NCBI RefSeq assembly: GCF_016862195.1 | Contig: NZ_BOMM01000039.1 | Location: forward strand, 62,001-126,000 | Length of the DNA: 64,000 nt | Origin: Paractinoplanes ferrugineus | Lineage (GTDB): Bacteria > Actinomycetota > Actinomycetes > Mycobacteriales > Micromonosporaceae | Direction of reading: 5' to 3' | In this document: positions 41,093-49,204 of the stretch, piece by piece | How positions within the stretch are numbered: the first letter of the stretch is position 1 | How the letters are laid out: each line of letters begins with the position of its first letter | Notes under the pieces: generated by a model | What the model was told of the DNA's origin: nothing | Seen by the model: only the letters and a program-made list of their open reading frames with translations | The model's database searches: none | Made by a program: the position numbers and the translations under genes

Positions 41093-42334
41093 TCAACCTA
41101 CGAGTACCGGATCGGGCACGGCGACCGGCCGGCGGCGGTCCAGCCAGGACAGCATCGGGGTGGTCATCAGCGTCGTGACGAGGGCGACCAGCACCAGCAC
41201 GGTGAACAGTGACGCGTTGACGATGCCCGCTTCCAGGCCGACGTTCAGGGCGATCAGCTGCATCAGGCCCCGCGCGTTCATCAGGGCGCCGACGCGCAGG
41301 GCGACGTCCTGCGGTTCGCCCCGCAGCCGGGCGGCCCCCCAGCACGCGCCGAACTTGCCGGCGATCGCGACGGTGACGCAGGCGAGGGCGAACAGCAGCA
41401 CGGCCGGGTCGCCGAGCAGCCCGAACTCGGTGCGCAACCCGGAGAACGTGAAGAACAGCGGCAGGAACAGGGCGGACGCGACCGGGGTGAGGGTCTCCAC
41501 GATCCGGTCGGCGGCGACGCCGTGCGGCATCACCGCGCCGACGACGAACGCGCCGAAGACGGCGTAGAGGCCGATCTCGTCGGTGTAGAACGCGACGAGG
41601 AACAGCAGGCCGACCATGCCGATCATGCGGGCCGGCTCGGCCAGGCGCAGCACCGCGGCGGCGACCCGGCGGCCGAACAGCCACGCGGCCAGCCCGAACA
41701 GGATCGCGCCGCCGACGGTGACGACGGCCGGCAGCACCGCCCCGGAGGCGAAGGCGAGCACCACGGCCAGCAGGATCCACGCGACCATGTCGTCGATGGC
41801 CCCGCTGGCCAGCGACAGCGAACCGAAGCGGGTGCCGGCGAGGCCGCGTTCGGTGATGATCCGGGCGAGCATCGGGAAAGCGGTGATGGCCAGGGCGACC
41901 CCGACGAACACGGCGGACACCCCGATCGACACCCCGGCCGGGCGGATGTCGACGGCGTCGCCCGCCGCCACCACCAGCAGGACCCCGAGGAGCAGCGGCA
42001 CCGTCACGCCGGCCAGCGACACCGCGCCGGCGGTCCCGGCGAGCCGGGTGACGCGGTGCGCGGTGAACGCGTAGCCGGCCTGGAACATGAACAGCACCAG
42101 CCCGACCTGCCCGACGACGTACAGCACCGGGTACAGGGCGGGCGGGAACAGGGCGGCCTGCACCCCGGGCAGCAGCAGGCCCAGCAGGGACGGTCCGAGC
42201 AGCACCCCGGCGAGCATCTCGGAGACGACCGGCGGCTGGCCGACCTTGCCGAGCAGCCACGCGACGATCTTGCAGAAGATCAGGATGACGGCGACCGCGA
42301 CGAAGAAGCGCGGGGCCAGCTCGGTGGGGGTCAC
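41093..42334 (-). CDS. Cation/proton antiporter (CPA2 / Kef-NapA type)
   Basis: This 413-residue protein has about twelve to thirteen membrane segments. VSEMLAGVLLGPSLLG is the conserved second-helix motif of Na+/H+ exchangers, and LSLASGAIDDMVAWILLAVV carries the paired Asp residues of CPA2 carriers. AFPMLARIITERGL and GALMNARGLMQLIALNVGL complete the family picture. GTG 42334 is chosen for AGGAGGT 6 bases upstream, and it overlaps the P450 stop (GTGA). It thus sits at the end of the aromatic biosynthesis operon, where it may export a product or manage pH. Confidence 0.88.
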   Translation of the reverse strand: MTPTELAPRFFVAVAVILIFCKIVAWLLGKVGQPPVVSEMLAGVLLGPSLLGLLLPGVQAALFPPALYPVLYVVGQVGLVLFMFQAGYAFTAHRVTRLAGTAGAVSLAGVTVPLLLGVLLVVAAGDAVDIRPAGVSIGVSAVFVGVALAITAFPMLARIITERGLAGTRFGSLSLASGAIDDMVAWILLAVVLAFASGAVLPAVVTVGGAILFGLAAWLFGRRVAAAVLRLAEPARMIGMVGLLFLVAFYTDEIGLYAVFGAFVVGAVMPHGVAADRIVETLTPVASALFLPLFFTFSGLRTEFGLLGDPAVLLFALACVTVAIAGKFGACWGAARLRGEPQDVALRVGALMNARGLMQLIALNVGLEAGIVNASLFTVLVLVALVTTLMTTPMLSWLDRRRPVAVPDPVLVG

Positions 42335-43593
42335 CGGGGTACCTCCTCGAAGTAGGTGGTGCACAGTCGCTGCCGGCGGGCGTCGACGACCATCCAGGTG
42401 CCGAGCACGAGCTGCTGGATCGACCGGCCGGCGTCGGCCCACCGGTCGCGGACCCGCATCAGGGCGAGGCGGGCCGGGCCGGGACCGGGGCGCCCGGCCG
42501 GGGTCAGGTAGGCGGGCCCGCGGCTGGGCAGCGAACGGGTGTGCTCGGCGGAGGACGCGACGTCGTAGCGGCGCAGGATCTCCCGGGTGGCGGCGCGCAG
42601 CATCACCGGTGCGACCCCACGGGCCGGGCACGCCCGGTTGGCGGTCACGCCGTACGGGATGAAATGGGCGTCCTTGCGGTTGATCCGTTCCCACCGGGAC
42701 GGGTCGAAGGCGGCGTCCCCGGCCGGGCCGGTGCGCTGGAAGGCCAGGTAGTTGAACAGCAGCACGGAACCGGCGGGCAGGGTGACGTCGCCGGTGCCGG
42801 CGATCGGCGCGGAGGTGATGCGGTGGGCGATGCCGAACAGCGGGTGCACCCGGAGGGTCTCGTCGATGAGCCGGTCGAGGGCGTCGTCGTCGTCGACCTC
42901 GACGGCCGGGCCGGTGGCGGCGCAGAGCAGGATGTGCGCCATCGCCTCGGACATCTGCACGACGGCGGTGTTGAAGAACGCGCCCTGCAGGTACCAGGCG
43001 GTCTCCTGATCGGTGAACTCGGCGGGCAGTGTCACCGGGCAGGTGCCCGCGCGCAGGCGTGCCAGCAGATATCGGGTGAGGCGGTCCCGGCGGGCCATGT
43101 GCCGCAGCCCGGTGCCTTTCAGGGCGGTGACGACGTCGTCGGCGTTGGCGACGATCAGGTCCCGCACCGGCGGCGGGCAGGCCTCGCCGAAGACCAGCTC
43201 GTAGTAGACCTCGGCCCAGATCGGCATCACCAGGTCACGCAGCCGCACGTGGACGGTCCCGGCCGGCAACGCCTGCAGGCGGCGGCGGGTGGCGGCACCG
43301 GCGAGTTCGTCGCTGCGGCGCGCACCGACCGCGAGGACCTTGCGGGTGGTCCGGGCCACCGTCCGGTAGCGCTCCCCCGGCTCGAGATGCTCCTGGTGCA
43401 TCTGCGGGCCCGGGGCCAGCCAGTACCAGAACAGGTCGGACAGTCCGGCGCCGCGGCTGCGCCCGTCGGCGGCCGGGTCGGCGTAGACGCGGGCGAAGTC
43501 CTCGGCGGACACCAGCGGCCCCGGCACCGGGATCCCCTCGTCGCCGTTGACCCGCCGGAAGATCCATTCGCGGAACCGGACGACGGCGTTCAT
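42331..43593 (-). CDS. Atypical cytochrome P450
   Basis: This 420-residue protein has the K-helix ExxR in LIDETLRVHP and a heme region FIPYGVTANRACPARG with the axial Cys at 322. The heme loop departs from the usual FGxGxHxCxG: the Phe is Tyr and the residue two before Cys is Arg. The I-helix is weak (QMSEAMAHILLCAATG). About 55 residues follow the usual end. It looks like a full-length but divergent P450. Overlaps of 4 bp on both sides tie it to the FMN oxidase and antiporter genes. The substrate is probably the aromatic product of the locus. Confidence 0.8.
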   Translation of the reverse strand: MNAVVRFREWIFRRVNGDEGIPVPGPLVSAEDFARVYADPAADGRSRGAGLSDLFWYWLAPGPQMHQEHLEPGERYRTVARTTRKVLAVGARRSDELAGAATRRRLQALPAGTVHVRLRDLVMPIWAEVYYELVFGEACPPPVRDLIVANADDVVTALKGTGLRHMARRDRLTRYLLARLRAGTCPVTLPAEFTDQETAWYLQGAFFNTAVVQMSEAMAHILLCAATGPAVEVDDDDALDRLIDETLRVHPLFGIAHRITSAPIAGTGDVTLPAGSVLLFNYLAFQRTGPAGDAAFDPSRWERINRKDAHFIPYGVTANRACPARGVAPVMLRAATREILRRYDVASSAEHTRSLPSRGPAYLTPAGRPGPGPARLALMRVRDRWADAGRSIQQLVLGTWMVVDARRQRLCTTYFEEVPR

Positions 43594-44558
43594 GCGATCA
43601 GGTCCGGGCTCAGCTCGGCCGGTCGCTGCGCTCCGGCCAGGGCCAGGGCGTGGTCGAGCTGGGCGCGCAGGGTTTCCAGAGTTTCCCGTACGCCCGGCGC
43701 GCCGGCCCGGGCCAGTCCGTCGACGACCGGCCGGCCCACCAGGGTCGCGGTCGCGCCGAGGGCCAGCGCCACCAGGATGTCCGTGCCGGTGCGGATCCCG
43801 CCGTCGATCAGCACCGGCACGCGCCCGCCGACGGCGTCGAGCACGGCGGGCAGGGCGTCGAGGGTGGCGATCGCGCCGTCGAGCTGCCGGCCGCCGTGAT
43901 TCGACACGATCACCGCGTCGGCGCCGTGCGTGACGGCCAGCGCGGCGTCGGCCGGATGCAGGATCCCCTTGAGCACCAGCGGCAGGTCGGTGGCGCGGCG
44001 CAGCCGGTCGATGTGCGGCCAGCCGAGCCGGTCGTCCATGGCGATGTCCCGGCCGTCCATGTTGCGGCAGGCCAGCCCGGGCGGCAGGTCGGTGAAACCG
44101 TTCCGCAGGTCCCGGGTGCGGGTGCCGAGGACCGGTGAGTCGACGGTGACGACGATGCCTTCGACGCCGGCCTTGGTGACGCGCTCCAGCAGCCGCGCCT
44201 GGAAGTCCAGGTCGGGTTGCGGGTAGAGCTGGAACCACAGGGCGGCGCCGGTGTCGGCGATCTGCTCGATCGGCTGGGTGGCGGCCATGCTGACGACCAT
44301 CGCGACCCCGGCGCTCCGGGCCGCCTGCGCCGTGCCCGCCTCCCCGGCGGGGTGGGCGAGCAGGTGGAAGGCGGTGGGGGCGATCAGCAGCGGCATCGAC
44401 AGGTCGGTGCCGAGCACGGTGGTGCGCAGGTCGCGGGGGCCGGTGCCACGCAGCACCCGCGGGATGATCCGGCGCCGCCGGAAGGCGGCCTCGTTGTCGC
44501 GCAGGGTGCGTTCCTCGCCGGCACCGCCGTCGAAGAAATCCCGGTGCACGGGGTTCAT
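43590..44558 (-). CDS. FMN-dependent alpha-hydroxy-acid oxidase
   Basis: This 322-residue TIM-barrel flavoenzyme has PLLIAPTAFHLLAHPAGE, LWFQLYPQ, VVTVDSPVLGTRTRD and LVLKGILHPADA (FMN-binding Lys). VIVSNHGGRQLDG carries the catalytic base His221, and VPVLIDGGIRTGTDILVALALGA binds phosphate. Relatives include lactate oxidase, glycolate oxidase and 4-hydroxymandelate oxidase, all oxidising 2-hydroxy acids. Within an ammonia-lyase locus an aromatic hydroxy acid is a reasonable guess. ATG 44558 overlaps the upstream flavoprotein stop. Confidence 0.88.
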   Translation of the reverse strand: MNPVHRDFFDGGAGEERTLRDNEAAFRRRRIIPRVLRGTGPRDLRTTVLGTDLSMPLLIAPTAFHLLAHPAGEAGTAQAARSAGVAMVVSMAATQPIEQIADTGAALWFQLYPQPDLDFQARLLERVTKAGVEGIVVTVDSPVLGTRTRDLRNGFTDLPPGLACRNMDGRDIAMDDRLGWPHIDRLRRATDLPLVLKGILHPADAALAVTHGADAVIVSNHGGRQLDGAIATLDALPAVLDAVGGRVPVLIDGGIRTGTDILVALALGATATLVGRPVVDGLARAGAPGVRETLETLRAQLDHALALAGAQRPAELSPDLIA

Positions 44559-46054
44559 GGCAGGCGGCGCAGGAAGTCGGCGAGCGGCGCGACGTGCACG
44601 TCGGGGCGGTCCCACCGGTTCTCCAGGTTCTCCGCCAGGTGGTGGGTGCCGGTCAGGACCCCGTCGCGGTAGGCCCGCACCACCGGGTGCAGGTAGGCGG
44701 CGTCGTGGGCCTGACCGGGGTGGTTCTGGCTGATCCGGTTGACCGAGATGTCGAACGGGTCGACCTGGTCGTGGTCCGGCCCGTACTCCAGGGTCACGAG
44801 CAGGCCGGTGCGGTACTGCTCGTGGAACAGCTCGACCGGCATCTCTTCGAGGTAACGGCCGTCGGGCAGGACCACGTCGGCGAGGAACCCGAACTGCTGC
44901 CACAGCGCCGACGACCGGTTGACCCGCGCGATGATCGCCGCGGTGACGTCGGCGGTCCGCGTCGCCGGCCACGGCCGATCCGCGTACCGCTGATCGAGGA
45001 TCTTGTGCAGCGCGCGCACCGCGTAGCGGAAGCCGTGGATGAAACCGCTCGTGGATTTCTTGAAGTCGCGTTGCTGGGTGATGGTGCCGGCGAAGTACAG
45101 GCCGGGCACGTTCACCGATTCCCAGGCCGGGGTCTGCGCCGGGAAACGGTCGTTGATGGCCAGTTCCGGCCGGCAGGAATCGTCGAAGATCGAGGCGTCG
45201 AACGCGAACCCGGTGCAGGCCAGCACCCGGTCGTAGCGCAGCTGTTTGGTGATCTCGTCGGCCCGGGCGAACGCGAACGTCACCACCAGGTCGTCGCCGT
45301 CACGGCGGATCTCCCGGACGTCGCCGTCGAGGATCGCGTTCGCCGACTTCAGCTGATAGGTGTCGAGGAAATTGTTGTTGACCGCCCGCAGATGCCCGAC
45401 GAAATGGGTGCGCCACGCCAGTTTCACGTCGTGCGGGCCGGCCACGTGGATCAGCGTGGTGGTCTCGATCAGGTTGTCGGCGGTCTCGAACCCGGAATTG
45501 CCCTTGCCGAGGATCAGCACCCGCTGGTCGGTGAAGTCGGCGGGGTCGGTCGGCATGGTGTCGTAGCGTTCGGCGAGCTCGATCCCGGCGATGTCGGGCA
45601 CGTACATCCGGGACACCCCGGTGGCCATCACCACCCGCCGGGCCCGGTACTGCCGGTCGGCGGTCACCACGAAGTCGTCGCCGTCGCGGGTGATGTGGGT
45701 GACCCGGGCGTTGTGCCGGATCCGCACGCCGGTCTTGGTGGCGAAGTCGGCCAGGTAACGCACCATCACGTCGGCGTCCGGGAAGTAGCGGCCGGTGTAG
45801 CCGGTGAACAGCGGCCCGTCGGCACTGAGCAGCGAGTTCCAGTCCAGGCGCAGGTTGAGTTCCGGATCGTCGGTGCCGGTGTGCGTCTTGTTGATGGAGA
45901 TCAGCTGCCGGTGCCGCGGGTACGTCCGGAAGAACGCCCCGGGCACGTCGGCCGCTTCGAGGATGAGGTAGTCGCTGTCGCCGCCGGCTTCGAGCAGCGC
46001 GCCGAGCTGAAGGCCGGCCGGACCGGCCCCGATGATCAGGTAATCGAGCGTCAC
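44555..46054 (-). CDS. FAD/NAD(P)-binding monooxygenase-like protein A (FOXRED2-like)
   Basis: This 499-residue protein has YLIIGAGPAGLQL (FAD site, GAGPAG at 9-14) and a second dinucleotide site RVLILGKGNSGFETADNLIE near residue 175. The block FFRTYPRHRQLISINK-x(7)-DDPELNLRLDWNSLL resembles the FOXRED2 group of flavoproteins. The C-terminal part (FAGTITQQRDFKKST, HGFRYAVRALHKIL) is shared almost word for word with the gene at 47675. It probably hydroxylates or N-oxygenates an aromatic amino-acid-derived compound, but this is inference. It is coupled to the FMN oxidase. Confidence 0.82.
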   Translation of the reverse strand: MTLDYLIIGAGPAGLQLGALLEAGGDSDYLILEAADVPGAFFRTYPRHRQLISINKTHTGTDDPELNLRLDWNSLLSADGPLFTGYTGRYFPDADVMVRYLADFATKTGVRIRHNARVTHITRDGDDFVVTADRQYRARRVVMATGVSRMYVPDIAGIELAERYDTMPTDPADFTDQRVLILGKGNSGFETADNLIETTTLIHVAGPHDVKLAWRTHFVGHLRAVNNNFLDTYQLKSANAILDGDVREIRRDGDDLVVTFAFARADEITKQLRYDRVLACTGFAFDASIFDDSCRPELAINDRFPAQTPAWESVNVPGLYFAGTITQQRDFKKSTSGFIHGFRYAVRALHKILDQRYADRPWPATRTADVTAAIIARVNRSSALWQQFGFLADVVLPDGRYLEEMPVELFHEQYRTGLLVTLEYGPDHDQVDPFDISVNRISQNHPGQAHDAAYLHPVVRAYRDGVLTGTHHLAENLENRWDRPDVHVAPLADFLRRLP

Positions 46055-46090
46055 GCTTGCTGACGGTAGGAACCGGAAATCAGAGAAATA

Positions 46091-47611
46091 TCAGTATCGG
46101 TCGCAGCAGATCGCCGCGGCCCGGCGTACGTCCTGCTCCAGCGGCCGGTCCGGGTCGACCGGGTCGATCTGCTCCAGCTCCGCCAGCAGCTCACCGGTCC
46201 GCCCGCCGGTGGGCCGGCGCGCGCCGACGTAGGCGGCCTGACGCAGCCCGAGGGCCAGCGAACCGCAGATCAGCCGAAGAAGTTCGGCCTGGTCCAGGGC
46301 ACGCAGCGCGGCCTGGGTGCCGAACGGTACGACGTCCTGGTTGTGCAGGTTGGTGGGCAGGCTCTGCATCCCGGCCGGCATGGCGTCGCGGCGGATCTCC
46401 GCGATCAGCGCGGTCGAGGCGAGCTGAACACCCTGCAGGCCGTGCTGCTGCCCGGGACCGGCGGCGAGCATCGGCGGCAGGCCACCGTTGCGGTGCGGGT
46501 CGACCAGCAGGTCGAGCTGCCGTTCGGCGAGGTTGCCCAGCTGCGCCTGCACCGTGGTGAGCAGGTCGGCGGCGAACGCGGCGGGCTGGCCGAAGAAGTT
46601 GCCGCCGTGCACCACGCTGTCGTCGTCGGGGAAGAACAGCGGGTTGTCACTGACCCCGGCCAGATCGGCCGCCACGACCTGATCGATGTAGCGCAGGGCG
46701 TCCTCGGCCGCACCGAACAGCTGCGGCGAGCACCGGATGCTGTACGGCTCCTGCAGCGGCCGCTTCCCGCCCGGCTGTTCGCGGGTCGCGCCGGACTGCT
46801 CGCCGGCCCCGGGTCGCGTGGCGCCGGACTGCTCGCCGGGCCCGGCCAGGGCGGCGCGCATCCTGGCCGCGACGGTGATCGCGCCGGGGTGGGCGTAGCG
46901 GCGCATCAGCCGCTCGTCGAGGAACTGCGGGTCGACGCCGAGCAGGTCGGTGAGCAGGCACGTCAGGTCCTGCTGGGCCGCCGCGATCTTCCGGACCTGG
47001 CGGGCCGCCAGCGTCAGCGCCGCGGTGGTCAGGGACGTGCCGTTGACCAGCGCGAGCGCGTCGCGCCCGTCGAGCGGCAACCGGTCCAGGCCGGCTTCGG
47101 CGAGGGCTTCGGCGGCCGGCATGCGCTTGCCGCCGACGTACGCGAATCCTCGTCCCCGCAGAGCCTGCGCCGCGGCGCCGAGCGGGATGAGGTCGCCGCT
47201 CGCGCCGACCGACCCGAACCGGGGCACCGCCGGGGCGAACGTCGTGGCCAGCATGGCGATCAGCGCGTCGACGACATGCGGGGACACGCCCGAGGCGGCC
47301 TGGGCCAGCGACCGCGCCCGTACCAGGACGGTGGCCCGGACCAGCGCGGGGTCGAGGTCGGGGCCCTGCCCGGCGCCGAGGTGCGCGAGGGTGTTGTCGG
47401 CCTGGTCGCGCGGGTCGTCGCGGCCCTTGAACCCGACGAGCGCACCGAACCCGGTGGTGCTGCCGTAGACGGCTCGGTCCTCGCCGAGGATCTTGCCGAG
47501 GAACGCGCGGCTCTCGGTGATCCGTGCTCGGTGGGCGGCCGGCAGTGTCACCTCGATCGGCTGGGCGGCTCGGGCGAGATCGTCCGGGTGGAGCGGGGCG
47601 GCGAGGTCCAT
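46091..47611 (-). CDS. MIO-type aromatic amino acid ammonia lyase, tyrosine-type selectivity pair
   Basis: This 506-residue HAL/PAL/TAL family protein has the cofactor triad Ala137-Ser138-Gly139 in FGSVGASGDLIPLG, catalytic Tyr49 in VYGSTTGFG, and LVNGTSLTTA, EPYSIRCSPQ and PTNLHNQDVVPFG downstream. The selectivity position reads TLAHLGAG: His77-Leu78, as in tyrosine ammonia lyases and tyrosine aminomutases. Phe-Leu would suggest PAL, and Ser-His would suggest HAL. It should give p-coumarate (or beta-tyrosine). A Gly/Gln/Ser/Thr/Arg linker of about 30 residues near residues 255-285 is an unusual insertion. ATG 47611 faces the second flavoprotein gene across a 63-bp promoter. Confidence 0.85.
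   Translation of the reverse strand: MDLAAPLHPDDLARAAQPIEVTLPAAHRARITESRAFLGKILGEDRAVYGSTTGFGALVGFKGRDDPRDQADNTLAHLGAGQGPDLDPALVRATVLVRARSLAQAASGVSPHVVDALIAMLATTFAPAVPRFGSVGASGDLIPLGAAAQALRGRGFAYVGGKRMPAAEALAEAGLDRLPLDGRDALALVNGTSLTTAALTLAARQVRKIAAAQQDLTCLLTDLLGVDPQFLDERLMRRYAHPGAITVAARMRAALAGPGEQSGATRPGAGEQSGATREQPGGKRPLQEPYSIRCSPQLFGAAEDALRYIDQVVAADLAGVSDNPLFFPDDDSVVHGGNFFGQPAAFAADLLTTVQAQLGNLAERQLDLLVDPHRNGGLPPMLAAGPGQQHGLQGVQLASTALIAEIRRDAMPAGMQSLPTNLHNQDVVPFGTQAALRALDQAELLRLICGSLALGLRQAAYVGARRPTGGRTGELLAELEQIDPVDPDRPLEQDVRRAAAICCDRY
46782..46839. repeat. Imperfect 33-bp tandem repeat in the ammonia lyase gene
   Basis: Two adjacent units encode GEQSGATRPGA and GEQSGATREQ on the minus strand, just before the conserved EPYSIRC segment. 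Other family members have a short linker here. The unit length keeps the reading frame, so this looks like a recent in-frame expansion. Confidence 0.7.
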
Positions 47612-47628
47612 GCCCGCGGACGTTAGGG

Positions 47629-47666
47629 ACGTAATCTCAGAAGCCTCTGAAATCGCCCGGTTACGT
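47629..47666. promoter_or_regulatory. Nested dyads in the divergent promoter of the aromatic locus
   Basis: Between the ammonia lyase start (47611) and the flavoprotein start (47675) lie TCAGA-AGCC-TCTGA (47637-47650) and, around it, ACGTAA (47629-47634) paired with TTACGT (47661-47666). A related ATCAGAGA sequence is found at 46080-46087, upstream of the flavoprotein gene that starts at 46054. One regulator could therefore control both arms. No regulator gene is next to it. Confidence 0.45.
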
Positions 47667-47674
47667 TGCGGCAC

Positions 47675-49204
47675 ATGACGCACGACTACCTGATCATCGG
47701 GGCCGGTCCGGCCGGGTTGCAGCTCGCGTCCCTGCTCGACCGGGACGGTCACGACTACCTGGTGCTCGAGGCGGGCCCGTCGGCCGGGACGTTCTTCCGG
47801 ACCTACCCGCGGCACCGCCAGCTCATCTCGATCAACAAGGTGTGGACCGGGTCCGACGATCCGGAGTTCAACCTGCGCTCGGACTGGAACTCGCTGCTGG
47901 ACACCCGCTCGTTCCGCGACTACAGCTCCGCGTACTTCCCGGCCGCCGACGATCTGGTCCGCTATCTCGGCGACGTGGCCGCGGACCTGCGGATCCGCTT
48001 CGACACCCGGGTCACCCGGATCTCCCGGCGGGACGGCGTCTTCGTCGTGACCGCAGGCGCGGAGCCGTTCACCGCCCGCCGCCTGATCATGGCAACCGGG
48101 GTCTCCCGCATCCACGTGCCCGACATCCCGGGCATCGCCCACGCCGAGTTCTACGACACGGTCAGCACCGACCCCGCCGACTTCGTCAACCAGCGGGTCC
48201 TGATCATCGGCAAGGGCAACTCGGCGTTCGAGACCGCCGACGCGCTCACCCCGACCGCCGCGGTCATCCACGTCGCCGGCCCGCACGCGGTGCGGCTCGC
48301 CTGGCAGACCCACTACGTCGGTCACCTGCGGGCGGTGAACAACAACTTCCTCGACACGTACCAGCTGAAATCTCAGAACTCCGTCCTGGACGGCACCATC
48401 GAGGACATCACCGCGCGCGACGGCGGCGGCTTGCGGGTCACCTTCCGCTATGCGCGTACGGTCGAGAAGCTCCGCATCCTCGACTACGACCGCGTCATCG
48501 CCTGCACCGGTTTCGCCTTCGACGCGTCGGCCTTCGACGAATCCTGCCGCCCGGAGTTGGCCATCAACGACCGTTTCCCGGCGCAGACCCCCGCGTTCGA
48601 ATCGGTGAACGTGCCCGGCCTCTACTTCGCCGGCACCATCACCCAGCAACGCGACTTCAAGAAGTCGACGAACGGTTTCATCCACGGCTTCCGCTACGGC
48701 ACCCGGGCCCTGCACCGCATCCTGAACGCCCGCCACCAGTCCCGTCCCTGGCCGGCGACCGCCCTGGAACCCACCCCCGAGGCCATCACCGACGCCGTCA
48801 TCGCCCGGATCAACCGCACGTCGGGCCTGTGGCAGCAGTTCGCCGTCCTGGCCGACGTGATCGAGGTGCACGCCGCCCGCGCCACCTACCGCGAGGAGAT
48901 GCCGGTGGCGTACTTCCGCGAAACCCACCGTGCCGGGCTGGCGTTCGCGGTGACCCTGGAGTACGGCCCGCATCACGACGAGGTGGACCCGTTCGACATC
49001 ACCGTCCCCCGGGTCGCCGAGAACGACGCCGCCGCCGCGGCCGACGCCTCCTACCTGCACCCGGTCGTGCGGGCCTACCGCGACGGCGGCCTGGTGGCCA
49101 CCCACCACCTGGCCGAGAACCTGGAGAACGAGTGGAACCTGCCACCCGTGCACCAGCAGCCGCTGTCCACCTTCCTCAAGTCGGTCCTGGCCGATGCCCT
49201 CTGA
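47675..49204 (+). CDS. FAD/NAD(P)-binding monooxygenase-like protein B (FOXRED2-like)
   Basis: The 509-residue product starts MTHDYLIIGAGPAGLQLASLL and closely follows protein A throughout. FFRTYPRHRQLISINKVWTG, NLRSDWNSLL, VLIIGKGNSAFETAD, TGFAFDASAFDESCRPELAIND and FAGTITQQRDFKKSTNGFIHGFRY are all shared. The two genes are inverted relative to each other around the ammonia lyase. They may act on successive or alternative positions of the same scaffold, or form a heterodimer. No ribosome binding site precedes ATG 47675, so the transcript may be leaderless. It overlaps the ligase gene by 11 bp. Confidence 0.82.
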   Translation: MTHDYLIIGAGPAGLQLASLLDRDGHDYLVLEAGPSAGTFFRTYPRHRQLISINKVWTGSDDPEFNLRSDWNSLLDTRSFRDYSSAYFPAADDLVRYLGDVAADLRIRFDTRVTRISRRDGVFVVTAGAEPFTARRLIMATGVSRIHVPDIPGIAHAEFYDTVSTDPADFVNQRVLIIGKGNSAFETADALTPTAAVIHVAGPHAVRLAWQTHYVGHLRAVNNNFLDTYQLKSQNSVLDGTIEDITARDGGGLRVTFRYARTVEKLRILDYDRVIACTGFAFDASAFDESCRPELAINDRFPAQTPAFESVNVPGLYFAGTITQQRDFKKSTNGFIHGFRYGTRALHRILNARHQSRPWPATALEPTPEAITDAVIARINRTSGLWQQFAVLADVIEVHAARATYREEMPVAYFRETHRAGLAFAVTLEYGPHHDEVDPFDITVPRVAENDAAAAADASYLHPVVRAYRDGGLVATHHLAENLENEWNLPPVHQQPLSTFLKSVLADAL

